47,322 nucleotides of DNA from a virus. The stretch covers positions 1 through 47,322 of the IMG/VR virus record IMGVR_UViG_3300042301_000695; one strand, 5' to 3'. Below the pieces are notes generated by a model that was given only the letters and a program-made list of their open reading frames with translations, was not told the DNA's origin and did not search any database. The translations under genes were made by a program, and so were the position numbers. Every line of letters starts with the position of its first letter. Within the stretch, counting starts at the first letter, position 1. Below are positions 35,950-44,007 of this stretch, piece after piece.

Positions 35950-36287
35950 TATGAGATCTCGCTTCCAAATAGGTAAAAGTTTATGCCGGAACCAGTGTTT
36001 GAAATTACAGCAATGGTTTCGCCAGCATTTAAGGTCCAACCCTCAGTAAATGCAATGTGGGAGTTGGCAGAGATGGTTAGGTTGGATCCTAGAGAATTGT
36101 TGTTTGTGGCAGTATCTCCCGCCGCAGACAGGGCGTGTACGTTAAAAGTCTGAGTACCTGACGAAAACGTAGCAGTCACCACCAAAGAACTTACAATCGC
36201 CTGCTTTCCAGCAGGAACTGTGTAAAGATTTACTTTTGCGGTGCTTGATGGGGCGCTTGACCCTAGGACTTTATAGGCAATAGGCAT
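35949..36287 (-). CDS. Beta-sandwich structural protein, paralogue A
   Basis: A 112-aa protein starting MPIAYKVLGSSAPSSTAKVN. It contains LYTVPAGKQAIVSSLVVTAT, later WTLNAGETIAVISNTGS and ends YLFGSEIS. It shares its layout with the next gene in transcription-upstream position (YKxLG, YTVP.GK.A.VSSLV, ..AG..., FGSE). Such small single-domain beta proteins are often found among tail or head decoration genes. Function unknown. Its start overlaps the upstream stop. Confidence 0.75.
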   Translation of the reverse strand: MPIAYKVLGSSAPSSTAKVNLYTVPAGKQAIVSSLVVTATFSSGTQTFNVHALSAAGDTATNNNSLGSNLTISANSHIAFTEGWTLNAGETIAVISNTGSGINFYLFGSEIS

Positions 36288-36604
36288 TAGACATCCATCT
36301 CGCTTCCGAAGACATGTAGAACTACTGACCCGCTACCGTTAACCAGCAATCTCCAGCCTGCTTCTAGCACAATTCCGTAGGTCATAGAGATTCTGGTGTT
36401 GGTAGCCAAAGGAGAACTTTGCGCCAACGCCCTCTGAGTCGTTCCATCTGAGATGTAAAGACCGAAAGTAATAGGGCCACCATTGGAGTTATAAAGCACC
36501 AAGCTGCTAACTACCGCGACTTTACCGCTTGGTACAGTGTAAGCAGTTTGCGCTGGGGCAGGGCCGCCAGTTGCTCTACCTAAGATTTTGTAAGTTGTTG
36601 CCAT
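36287..36604 (-). CDS. Beta-sandwich structural protein, paralogue B
   Basis: A 105-aa protein: MATTYKILGRATGGPAPAQT, then AYTVPSGKVAVVSSLVLYNS, LEAGWRLLVNGSG and VFGSEMDV. It clearly pairs with the 112-aa protein encoded next. The ribosome site AAGGAAGATA is good, and an extended -10 (TGATAGAAT) lies at 36629-36634, so a new transcript could begin here. The two may form a hetero-oligomeric decoration or fibre base, but nothing direct shows it. Confidence 0.75.
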   Translation of the reverse strand: MATTYKILGRATGGPAPAQTAYTVPSGKVAVVSSLVLYNSNGGPITFGLYISDGTTQRALAQSSPLATNTRISMTYGIVLEAGWRLLVNGSGSVVLHVFGSEMDV

Positions 36605-36628
36605 TATCTTCCTTTTTAAGTCTTATCT

Positions 36629-36634
36629 ATTCTA
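36629..36634 (-). promoter_or_regulatory. Extended -10 element TGATAGAAT
   Basis: On the minus strand TGA-TAGAAT lies 24 nt before the ATG at 36604, leaving room for the AAGGAAG ribosome site. No TTGACA is seen at -35. Confidence 0.45.
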
Positions 36635-36639
36635 TCAGT

Positions 36640-37506
36640 CTATGCACCCATTAGCAAAAAGGGACTAAGAGACTCTCCGCCAGAAGGTGTTACGTTTACC
36701 CAAGCGGTTCCATTATACTGAATAGTCTGACCATTAGCCGGGCTTGTAATGGTTGCAGAAAGCTTGCCATTGATCTGGGTTTGAATTGCGGATGTAACGC
36801 CGTCTAGGTATCCAATCTCAGTTGAGCTAACGCCAGATACAACATCCTGCTTGCTGGAAAGATCGATAGTGCCGTTGACCCACGCAGTTCCGTTCCATTG
36901 AAGAACCTGACCCGTAGTCGGGCTTCCGGCATTGACATCGTGCAACTCATTTAGCTCGTAGCCGTTCTGAACCTTAACAAGAATCTCGCCCTCGGTTGCG
37001 TGAACACGAGTGACAACACCTAAATAAACACTGTGCGCTGGCTTAGCAGGCGGAGCATTAAAAACAAATCCACCAGCAGTAGACGATAGCCATACGGACT
37101 GACCAGCAGTAGCGGAAGCAGTGTTAACGCCAGACAGAAGGCCAGCCTCGATTACGTTTCCGTAAGCTCCGTCTGCAATTGCACTCGCAAGGAAGCCTAG
37201 GGTCTTGCTTGAAGTCGCTTCGGAGTCAGCGTCCGCCAAAGTTACAAGTGCATCGCCACCAGTTGCTCCGGAAATATAAACAACAGAACCCTTTGGCATA
37301 CTAGAGCCACTTGCGTTCTTAACTTGCTGCAGCATTCTACTAGCAGCTGCGTAAGATAGCGCACCCCAAGCATCACTTCCATTACCAAGTTTGTGAAGAC
37401 CAGTATCGGTCTCAATACCCATTTCGCCAGCAGCAAGTACTGGGTTAGCAGTGTCCCAGTTGGTAGCAGTGTCTCTGCGAAGTTTAATAACAGTTTGTAC
37501 TGGCAT
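36640..37506 (-). CDS. Fibre protein with Mtd_N-type N-terminal domain
   Basis: A 288-aa fibre. The first 50 residues (IKLRRDTATNWDTANPVLAA, EMGIETDTGLHKLGNGSDAW) match the small Mtd_N-type module that begins many phage fibres and the Bordetella phage tropism determinant. The middle is a beta-rich capsid-decoration-like stretch (GSVVYISGATGGDALVTLAD). Later sections repeat GQVLQWNGTAWVNGT and GQTIQYNGTAWVNVT. The ribosome site AAGGATTAAATA is good, and TGATAAAAT lies upstream at 37532-37537. No reverse transcriptase or template repeat is present, so diversity generation is not implied. Confidence 0.82.
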   Translation of the reverse strand: MPVQTVIKLRRDTATNWDTANPVLAAGEMGIETDTGLHKLGNGSDAWGALSYAAASRMLQQVKNASGSSMPKGSVVYISGATGGDALVTLADADSEATSSKTLGFLASAIADGAYGNVIEAGLLSGVNTASATAGQSVWLSSTAGGFVFNAPPAKPAHSVYLGVVTRVHATEGEILVKVQNGYELNELHDVNAGSPTTGQVLQWNGTAWVNGTIDLSSKQDVVSGVSSTEIGYLDGVTSAIQTQINGKLSATITSPANGQTIQYNGTAWVNVTPSGGESLSPFLLMGA

Positions 37507-37531
37507 TATTTAATCCTTAAGGTCTCAGATA

Positions 37532-37537
37532 ATTTTA
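37532..37537 (-). promoter_or_regulatory. Extended -10 element TGATAAAAT
   Basis: On the minus strand TGA-TAAAAT lies 25 nt before ATG 37506; the TGA is also the stop codon of the upstream gene. No -35 box is recognised. Confidence 0.4.
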
Positions 37538-38626
37538 TCACGCTGTGCCGCCATCGATTACAAGCGCATCATAATCTAGGCCGATAGTGTTAGAAGAGTA
37601 AGTTATTGGTGATGTTGCGGAAATGTTTCCAATATCACCAGTGTCACCCTTTGGAATGGTAAAGTCGAAAACTGCAGCTCCAGTGGTTCCAGAGTTGGTT
37701 ACAATTACCGAACTACCTGCAGCGCCAGTAGTAACTGTGCCGACTTGAATTGTTGCGGCGGCTCCCGTAGCACCCGTAGCACCAGTTGCGCCCTGAAGGG
37801 CTAATGGATACCAATAAGTCGAAGCCTCGGTTGGCTCCTCCCCGACAGGGGGATTTCCGGATGCAAACCAAGAAGCACCCTCCCAGAAAACTGCATCATT
37901 GTTTACATAATCAACAGCGTCGTCCCACTCTCCCTGCCACTCAATGCCAGTAGCACCAGTAGGTCCGATTGGCCCAGTGTCGCCAGTGTCTCCCTTTTCT
38001 CCTTTATCGCCACGAGGAATGGTAAAGTCAAAGATCGCAGCCCCAGAAGTTCCAGAATTGGTTATGCTAGCGCTAGTCCCTGCATTCCCAGTGGTTACCG
38101 TGCCAACAGCAATAGTTGCTGCAGCTCCAGTTGCTCCAGTTGCTCCTGTGGCACCAGTTGGGCCAGTCGGGCCAGTGGGGCCAACTAGGTAAAAAGTTCC
38201 ATTTGCATCTGGAATAGGCGAAACGGTAGTCAGATCTACGGTTGTGCCTGCTGGAAGTGTGATGCTAAAGCTGGATACCGGAACAGGAGTATCGTCCTGT
38301 GCGGTTAGTCTGAACTCTACAGTCCAAGTCCAGCTGGTTGGGTTTAGATCTGTGTCATTAGTTGCAACCAGTCGAATACCGCGATCAGTGCCATAGCCAC
38401 AAAGGTAGCCCTCGGAGTCAAGAATCGCCTCGACTACGGCTGGAAGAATAGTTACTGGGTTTGGGCTTGCGCCAGAGTCTAGAATCTTTGCAGGGCTAGG
38501 GCGGAAGAAAATACTGCCCTTAGCAGGAACGCCATCTGGATCGCTGCCTGAGTCGTTGCTGTCGGCATACGCCAAAAGGAACTGTCCAACAACAGTTCCG
38601 TAGTTTACGTTCGTAGGTAAAGCCAT
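37538..38626 (-). CDS. Collagen-like fibre with duplicated module and chitin-binding-like insert
   Basis: A 362-aa fibre. Residues 1-145 form a beta domain. Then come Gly-X-Y runs ([19 protein letters not shown], and later GDKGEKGDTGDTGPIGPTG). A module containing VGTVTTG, SITNSGTSGAAIFDFTIP occurs twice (about residues 168-200 and 310-342). Between them lies WQGEWDDAVDYVNNDAVFW, SWFASGNPP and YWYPL, similar to the small carbohydrate-binding module 5/12 fold. It ends VIDGGTA. TAGAAT lies 9 nt before the ATG, with AGGGATATC as a possible ribosome site. A cell-wall or glycan binding role is inferred. Confidence 0.85.
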   Translation of the reverse strand: MALPTNVNYGTVVGQFLLAYADSNDSGSDPDGVPAKGSIFFRPSPAKILDSGASPNPVTILPAVVEAILDSEGYLCGYGTDRGIRLVATNDTDLNPTSWTWTVEFRLTAQDDTPVPVSSFSITLPAGTTVDLTTVSPIPDANGTFYLVGPTGPTGPTGATGATGATGAAATIAVGTVTTGNAGTSASITNSGTSGAAIFDFTIPRGDKGEKGDTGDTGPIGPTGATGIEWQGEWDDAVDYVNNDAVFWEGASWFASGNPPVGEEPTEASTYWYPLALQGATGATGATGAAATIQVGTVTTGAAGSSVIVTNSGTTGAAVFDFTIPKGDTGDIGNISATSPITYSSNTIGLDYDALVIDGGTA

Positions 38627-38635
38627 GATATCCCT

Positions 38636-38641
38636 ATTCTA
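38636..38641 (-). promoter_or_regulatory. Extended -10 element TGGTAGAAT
   Basis: On the minus strand TGG-TAGAAT is followed by 9 nt and then ATG 38626. Transcription would start within 2-3 nt of the start codon, so the mRNA would be almost leaderless. Confidence 0.5.
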
Positions 38642-38645
38642 CCAG

Positions 38646-38839
38646 TTAGGCATTTCCGCCATCGATGATGTTAGGGGTGCTTACAAGGCCATAACTAAGG
38701 CTATTCCAAGCAGTTGTACCATCACCAAATTTGAATTTGCGCGTATCAGTTTCAATGCCCATTTCACCTTGTGCCAAAACGGGATTAGAAGAAGTCCAGT
38801 TTGCAGCTGTGTCGTTTCTAAGCTGTATTTGCACTGCCA

Positions 38840-38840
<1 letters not shown>
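38646..38840 (-). CDS. Stand-alone Mtd_N-type module, 64 aa
   Basis: The product MAVQIQLRNDTAANWTSSNP, VLAQGEMGIETDTRKFKFGD, GTTAWNSLSYG is the same module as the N-terminus of the fibre at 36640, here as a separate protein ending with NIIDGGNA. It may be a fibre connector or the left-over of a split fibre gene. Start overlaps the upstream stop by one base. Confidence 0.8.
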
Positions 38841-39619
<779 letters not shown>

Positions 39620-39625
39620 TTGATA

Positions 39626-39631
39626 ATTATA
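39626..39631 (-). promoter_or_regulatory. -10 element TATAAT, leaderless spacing
   Basis: On the minus strand GGTATAAT ends 6 nt before ATG 39619, separated by TATCAA. It lies just downstream of the hairpin at 39646-39677, so transcription would restart after a terminator. Confidence 0.6.
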
Positions 39632-39645
39632 CCGTAATAGTGGAA

Positions 39646-39677
39646 ACCCGCCCCGGAGATTACTCAACAGGGCGGGT
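39646..39677 (-). terminator. Terminator-like hairpin after the NrdH-like gene
   Basis: ACCCGCCC (39646-39653) and GGGCGGGT (39670-39677) form a perfect 8-bp stem; the minus-strand RNA ends ...GGGCGGGUUUCC, a short U-run. A second small stem, GTTCCG (39694-39699) / CGGAAC (39709-39714), precedes it. Confidence 0.6.
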
Positions 39678-39718
39678 CTGTGCGCACATAAAGGTTCCGA
39701 AGGAGGTGCGGAACAGGA

Positions 39719-39943
39719 TTATTGTATCACAAGCTTATTTAGCTGGTCCATGCGGAAACCGCTCCAGTGCTCGTCACCTACGGTCACCACAGGAGCCTGA
39801 GTGTGTCCCAATGTACGTACAAGTTCCATTGCAATTTCATCTTTGCTTAGGTCAATCTCGCGGTATTCAATCAGGTTTCTGGTTAAGTATCTCTTGGTGC
39901 TATCGCACTGGACGCAGGATGGGAGAGTATAAACAGTTACCAT
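39719..39943 (-). CDS. nrdH: NrdH-like glutaredoxin
   Basis: A 74-aa thioredoxin-fold protein: MVTVYTLPSCVQCDSTKRYL with the redox C10-x-x-C13, then IEYREIDLS, QAPVVTVGDEHWSGF and DQLNKLV. NrdH proteins pass electrons to class Ib ribonucleotide reductase. No nrdE or nrdF is in this window, so it would serve the host enzyme or the reductase of a missing region. It is isolated between terminators, in the late strand between capsid and fibre genes, which is an odd place for it. AAGGAATTAAAT precedes the ATG, and an extended -10 lies at 40021-40026. Confidence 0.9.
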   Translation of the reverse strand: MVTVYTLPSCVQCDSTKRYLTRNLIEYREIDLSKDEIAMELVRTLGHTQAPVVTVGDEHWSGFRMDQLNKLVIQ

Positions 39944-39967
39944 ATTTAATTCCTTGAGTTAGAAGTT

Positions 39968-40008
39968 GAAAAACCCGCCACATCCACACTTTCGTGTGCC
40001 TGGCGGGT
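39968..40008 (-). terminator. Rho-independent terminator (bulged hairpin)
   Basis: ACCCGCCA (39973-39980) / TGGCGGGT (40001-40008) with an inner perfect CACAC (39985-39989) / GTGTG (39994-39998). In the minus-strand RNA the stem is followed directly by UUUUUC. It lies within the leader of the NrdH-like gene, after the -10 element at 40021, so it may attenuate that gene. Confidence 0.7.
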
Positions 40009-40020
40009 GCTGTTCCAACA

Positions 40021-40026
40021 ATTCTA
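40021..40026 (-). promoter_or_regulatory. Extended -10 element TGCTAGAAT
   Basis: On the minus strand TGC-TAGAAT lies between the two terminators upstream of the NrdH-like gene. A transcript from here would immediately meet the hairpin at 39973-40008. Confidence 0.45.
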
Positions 40027-40030
40027 GCAC

Positions 40031-40059
40031 AAAGAAAAACCCCCTGCCGAAGCAGGGGG
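40031..40059 (-). terminator. Rho-independent terminator of the capsid operon
   Basis: CCCCCTGC (40040-40047) and GCAGGGGG (40052-40059) form a perfect 8-bp stem with a four-base loop (TTCG on the minus strand, a very stable tetraloop), followed by UUUUUCUUU in the minus-strand RNA. It lies about 20 nt after the major capsid gene stop. Confidence 0.9.
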
Positions 40060-40080
40060 CATTCCTTGTCGGGACTAGGT

Positions 40081-41184
40081 TTATGAACCTGCTCCGGTTG
40101 ATGCAAGGGTACCAGCTGGGACGATGAAGCCACCAGTTGCGACGTGGCGGATTCTCATCTCCCAGTCGTCGTTGTCGAACGAACCCTCACGGGCAGGAAC
40201 CTGACCGCCACCAAGGTATAGACCACCAGTGGACTTGATGCGAAGCTCAGGAGCCTCGTATCCACGTAGGAAGCCTAGCGCTACGGCTGGGTTTAGGGAC
40301 TGTCCTGGAGCTGGGATTAGGAACCAGTAGTTGGTTGCGCCAGAGTTGATTCTGGTGATCCAGTCGTTAACTACGATGGTAATCTGAGAACCGATTGGGT
40401 TTCCGGTAATCATCGTGGTAGCAACTGAGCCAGAGGTCGACTCGGTGCGAATCTCCTGCACAGCAAGAATCTTGCGAGCAGTCATTTCTAGCGAGCGTGG
40501 AACAACTAGCACGAACTGGGTTACTGGGCGGATTAGCTTGCCATTCCAGGTCTGCTTGTTTGCAGTGTCAATAGCTGCCTCAAGAGCCTCAAGGGTCAAC
40601 GCTGGGTTGCCAGAAATCAAGTTCTGGTTAGCGGTCTTGAAGTTAGTGGTGTTTAGGCCACCAGAAGCAACTAGCTGCTTGGTAACTTCTTCGTCTTCCT
40701 TGCCAGCAGCCTTTAGGCCAAGCTCAACAGGTAGACGCTCTAGTAGACCAATCTGGCCGTCGTTTACGATGGACTCCCAGCTGAAGCGGATTCTCTGACC
40801 AGCCTTCTTGACCTGCATGGTCTGCTCGGTTACGGAGAACCAACCAGCAGTTGGGTACTCGTCGTACTCGCCAACGGTAGGCAGTGAGCCTTCGCGGAAA
40901 GTGTCACCCTGGTTGTCTAGACCCTCGTCGTCATAACGAAGAGCCTGGAAGGTAACTGGACGGAAGTCGTCTACTACTAGACGAGTTGCGAACTGGTCCC
41001 AAACCTTTGGCTGAGCCTCGTAGTTCTCTAGGAGGATCTTGTTTAGGGTTGGAACGAGTAGCTCTGGAAGGTCGCTGGTAGCAACACCTTCCTGAAGCTT
41101 TAGCTTGTCCTGACGGTCACCCTTTAGGGCACCCTCAAGTAGCTTTGCTGCCTCGATGTGACGAGGAGTGATAGTTGTAGTCAT
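40081..41184 (-). CDS. Major capsid protein (HK97 fold)
   Basis: A 367-aa protein in the standard position after protease and decoration genes. It starts MTTTITPRHIEAAKLLEGAL and contains TLNKILLENYEAQPKVWDQF, a P-domain-like long helix and a beta-rich centre (RPVTQFVLVVPRSLEMTARK, IVVNDWITRINSG), ending MRIRHVATGGFIVPAGTLAS. This layout agrees with HK97-like capsids of actinophages. No N-terminal delta domain is visible, which fits the separate scaffold. A strong terminator follows. The ribosome site is TAAGGAAAG. Confidence 0.9.
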   Translation of the reverse strand: MTTTITPRHIEAAKLLEGALKGDRQDKLKLQEGVATSDLPELLVPTLNKILLENYEAQPKVWDQFATRLVVDDFRPVTFQALRYDDEGLDNQGDTFREGSLPTVGEYDEYPTAGWFSVTEQTMQVKKAGQRIRFSWESIVNDGQIGLLERLPVELGLKAAGKEDEEVTKQLVASGGLNTTNFKTANQNLISGNPALTLEALEAAIDTANKQTWNGKLIRPVTQFVLVVPRSLEMTARKILAVQEIRTESTSGSVATTMITGNPIGSQITIVVNDWITRINSGATNYWFLIPAPGQSLNPAVALGFLRGYEAPELRIKSTGGLYLGGGQVPAREGSFDNDDWEMRIRHVATGGFIVPAGTLASTGAGS

Positions 41185-41195
41185 TCTGTCTTTCC

Positions 41196-41546
41196 TTAGT
41201 TCTGAGCCAAGCGAACAACTACGTCAGTAGTGGTTACCTTGATAACGTGGCCAATTAGCTTAGCGCTAGAGCTGGACTCCTGAGCCTCAGGGATGATACC
41301 AGAGGTGCTGTTCGCAACTCCGTATGCCTTCTGTCCAACGTCAAAAGTGTCGCCAGACTTGAATGGGATGCTGAATGCTCCGGTTAGGTTTAGGGTAGCG
41401 TAAGTGCTGCCGTTCTCGCCAGTCACAGCATTCTTCTCTGCAACACCAACGATGTCGCCTACCTTGACAAACTTGCCAGAGGTGACAGAGGTGTGTACTG
41501 GGAAGACAAGGCTGTTGGCTACTGTATAGATCTCGTTAAGAGCCAT
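41196..41546 (-). CDS. Capsid decoration protein (DUF2190-like)
   Basis: A 116-aa beta-rich protein between protease/scaffold and capsid genes. Phrases such as FVKVGDIVGVAEKNAVTGEN, AFSIPFKSGDTFDVGQKAYG and LIGHVIKVTTTDVVVRL match DUF2190-type cement proteins that sit on the capsid surface and stabilise it. AGAAGGAAAAAAG precedes the start. Length is normal for the family. Confidence 0.85.
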   Translation of the reverse strand: MALNEIYTVANSLVFPVHTSVTSGKFVKVGDIVGVAEKNAVTGENGSTYATLNLTGAFSIPFKSGDTFDVGQKAYGVANSTSGIIPEAQESSSSAKLIGHVIKVTTTDVVVRLAQN

Positions 41547-41557
41547 CTTTTTTCCTT

Positions 41558-42001
41558 CTATTTCTTCTTTGAGATGCGAGAGACGATAGCGTCAAACTCA
41601 TCAGCAGCGGTTGAGGAAGTCTTTACGACCGCCTCGTGGACAACACCGACAACTTCAGCAGTCGGAGTGGCGACGGACTCGCGAAGTGAGCTGGCGTAAG
41701 CCTTCTCTTCCTCGATTAGCTCGTCAACAGTCTTGCTGTTTTCAGCAGACTTTAGGGACTCTGAGACTCGCTTTAGGGCGATTCTTGGCAGTCCGGACTC
41801 ATTGAACTTCTCAGCAACGTCGACTGGGTCTAGGGCAGGAGCCTCGTCCTCCACAGTCTCAGTCTCGGATTCCTCTTCAGGCTCGGCAGTTGCGGACTCT
41901 AGGAGAACCGATACTGACTCGCGAAGAGGGCTGAGTGCCTCAACAAAGGTAGTCTTTAGGTCAGCAATTGCTGCCTCAAACTCTTCCTTGGTAATGGACA
42001 T
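41558..42001 (-). CDS. Nested scaffold protein (internal start)
   Basis: An in-frame ATG at 42001 inside the protease gene follows GAAGAAGGAAATGAA, a good ribosome site. Translation from it would make a 147-aa protein that is exactly the acidic helical half (MSITKEEFEAAIADLKTTFV...), like the lambda C/Nu3 arrangement in which a separate scaffold comes from the protease gene. Another ATG six codons earlier (MEEGNE) has no site of equal quality. Inferred. Confidence 0.5.
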   Translation of the reverse strand: MSITKEEFEAAIADLKTTFVEALSPLRESVSVLLESATAEPEEESETETVEDEAPALDPVDVAEKFNESGLPRIALKRVSESLKSAENSKTVDELIEEEKAYASSLRESVATPTAEVVGVVHEAVVKTSSTAADEFDAIVSRISKKK

Positions 42002-42541
42002 TTCATTTCCTTCTTCCATGTGGGACGAGTTTAGCTCGTCTTTTGCCTTGTAGCTCTCGAGAAGGCTAATAAATTTGCCTCCAGCCCCTGCTACGGTAAC
42101 CACGTCAACGCTAGTGAGAGGATTCTCGACCAGTGCCTCGATGATTGGGCCTTCGCGTCCATCTGCTTCACCCATGCGGGCTTCGCCATATGCACGAATT
42201 GATAACCCCACGTCTTCTGCCATCTCAGCGATGATAGGAGCGTAGTGGGAGTAAAACTGAATGTCGCCATAAAGAGCACCCTCTTTAAACACAGGAGTTC
42301 CAACTAGCTTTCCGGCTAGCTCGTGAACGTCGCGTTCTGGCCTGTCGCTTTCCTCGGAAAGTGAAGGGTGGTTCATGTAAACCTTAGTGCCTGACTTAAA
42401 GACCTGTGGTCCGTCAGTCGCCAAAACCGATTCAGGGTAGAAGCCAGAAGAGCCCCAGCCAGCCTGAATAATCTTTACCCGCCACTTGTTCTTGCCGGGC
42501 TTAGCGGCAAAGTCAACACTCTCGCTTAGCAGTTCAGCCAT
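41558..42541 (-). CDS. Capsid maturation protease fused to scaffold
   Basis: A 327-aa protein. The N-terminal 165 residues look like a phage prohead protease of the serine type used with HK97-like capsids: KIIQAGWGSSGFYPESVLAT, VYMNHPSLSEE (with the conserved N-H-P), VGLSIRAYGEAR and NPLTSVDVVTVAGAGG. The C-terminal half is acidic and coiled, as in scaffold proteins (EEFEAAIADLKTTFVEALSP, and a Glu-rich stretch). Protease and scaffold domains sharing one gene is known in several phages. ACGGAGACTTT precedes ATG 42541. Confidence 0.82.
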   Translation of the reverse strand: MAELLSESVDFAAKPGKNKWRVKIIQAGWGSSGFYPESVLATDGPQVFKSGTKVYMNHPSLSEESDRPERDVHELAGKLVGTPVFKEGALYGDIQFYSHYAPIIAEMAEDVGLSIRAYGEARMGEADGREGPIIEALVENPLTSVDVVTVAGAGGKFISLLESYKAKDELNSSHMEEGNEMSITKEEFEAAIADLKTTFVEALSPLRESVSVLLESATAEPEEESETETVEDEAPALDPVDVAEKFNESGLPRIALKRVSESLKSAENSKTVDELIEEEKAYASSLRESVATPTAEVVGVVHEAVVKTSSTAADEFDAIVSRISKKK

Positions 42542-42574
42542 AAAGTCTCCGTAAAAATGCGTATCCTAGATGTT

Positions 42575-42580
42575 ATGATA
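42575..42580 (-). promoter_or_regulatory. Extended -10 element TGGTATCAT
   Basis: On the minus strand TGG-TATCAT lies before the protease gene; 15 bp (42573-42587) are identical to the site at 33193-33207. No -35 is visible. Confidence 0.45.
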
Positions 42581-42602
42581 CCACATTTTAGTTATTGAGG
42601 AA

Positions 42603-43958
42603 CTAATTATCTAGGTCTCTTAGCTCGTTGCTGTTATCTTGCATTGAGCCAACTTCGCCGGAGTTGCCTTGGCTTGGTACCACGGAGCCAGCGTCGCTTT
42701 GGTCGGAGTTTGGTGGAGTAGCGTGAAGTGAGTGCACATCTAGCTCATCCATTACAGCAGCTCGCATTTCATCCTGCCAGATTGCACCAGCTTCGTAAGC
42801 CAGGGCCAAGGATTGAACCATGCGGTAGCTAGATTCGGTTTCCATCTTAGGCCACTTGACAATAGTTTCCTTCTGTCCAAAAAAGCGCATGATGCGGTCT
42901 AGGTAAAGTTCCCACAATCGCTGTCTAGCCTGCATAGCCTTAGTGGTTGGAATGTCAAGAGTCTGTGCTACTCCGTAGGCCCCGCTGGTTCCAGGGTCTG
43001 ACATCAGCGCAACAACTGATACCTCCAGTGCGGCAGCAACCATCGCAGCAAGGGGCTTTCCGTTTCCAAGGTCCACGGAATTGCTTGTGCGTGGCAGTGA
43101 GGCTAGCTCCATGTCCGCACCGAGAATCGCTGTGGATCCGGCCGCTTGTGGTGTTGCAATAGTGGCAGCAGCAGTTGTGGCACCCGTCTTGGTTTTGCTT
43201 TTCAATTGCCATGCGAACATAGACAAGCTCTTCAAGATTCTTGAGCCGTCCTTTAGATATTCGTTGTAGGCGTAGGCCCAAGGATAAGCGGCGAAACAAT
43301 CTGGTACACCCCATGGATTTCCCGCCCGCTTGTTAACCATGAAAGGGAACATGGTTTTACCGTAGTTAACTCTTTGGTTCTGGATTACCTGAACTCGAGC
43401 ACCCACTTCGTAGCCATCAACAGGATACCACTCGTGAATTGTGTTGGTCTTGCCATCGATGTCCATGCGGGACCAAGATCTGCGAATAAAGCGGATGCTT
43501 TCGATGTTGTCTGGGTCAGAAACCCAGCCCGTGATCTCCTTAAAGGGGATCCTCTGCAGTTGCTTAGTGACATTGTCACCAAGGATAAAGAATTGCCCGG
43601 CGGTGAAGTTCGACCGCTCGTTGATGATCATTGCTTCTGCAGAGAAAAGTGCGGTTTGATTAGCTGGAGAATTTACCAGCTGTTCGATACGACGTGAGGC
43701 AAACTCCTCAATCTGGAGGCCTCGGCCAAAGATATAGCTTGTGCGAAGCCCAAATCCACGCTTAAGTAGCGGATTTCCGTCTGTCTTTTCAGTAAGCTTT
43801 TCAGCTAGAGTTTGAAGCTGCTCAATGGTAAAAGCGTCTCCAACGTGGTTTTGGACACCCAAAAGGCTCCAGCCTTCGTCTTCGATAGACAAAAGCGCCT
43901 GTGCCATGTTGTTATAGGACTCTACTAATGCAGAGTAATCTGCTTCATATTCGTTCAT
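42603..43958 (-). CDS. Portal protein
   Basis: A 451-aa protein placed between terminase and protease. It shows portal features: GFGLRTSYIFGRGLQIEEFA near the start, NERSNFTAGQFFILGD, FKEITGWVSDPDN, and the long helix LWELYLDRIMRFFGQKE, and in the second half the stem/tunnel region (GVAQTLDIPTTKAMQARQRL). The C-terminal tail is acidic and Ser/Asn-rich. It forms the dodecameric ring for DNA passage. A TGGTAGACT -10-like element overlaps the terminase stop upstream. Confidence 0.88.
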   Translation of the reverse strand: MNEYEADYSALVESYNNMAQALLSIEDEGWSLLGVQNHVGDAFTIEQLQTLAEKLTEKTDGNPLLKRGFGLRTSYIFGRGLQIEEFASRRIEQLVNSPANQTALFSAEAMIINERSNFTAGQFFILGDNVTKQLQRIPFKEITGWVSDPDNIESIRFIRRSWSRMDIDGKTNTIHEWYPVDGYEVGARVQVIQNQRVNYGKTMFPFMVNKRAGNPWGVPDCFAAYPWAYAYNEYLKDGSRILKSLSMFAWQLKSKTKTGATTAAATIATPQAAGSTAILGADMELASLPRTSNSVDLGNGKPLAAMVAAALEVSVVALMSDPGTSGAYGVAQTLDIPTTKAMQARQRLWELYLDRIMRFFGQKETIVKWPKMETESSYRMVQSLALAYEAGAIWQDEMRAAVMDELDVHSLHATPPNSDQSDAGSVVPSQGNSGEVGSMQDNSNELRDLDN

Positions 43959-44001
43959 AAAAGTCTCAAATATCCTTCAAATAGTCGTAAAAACTACTTA
44001 A

Positions 44002-44007
44002 AGTCTA
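44002..44007 (-). promoter_or_regulatory. Extended -10 element TGGTAGACT
   Basis: On the minus strand TGG-TAGACT overlaps the stop codon of the terminase gene and would start a transcript about 35 nt before the portal ATG. Weaker match than the others. Confidence 0.35.
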
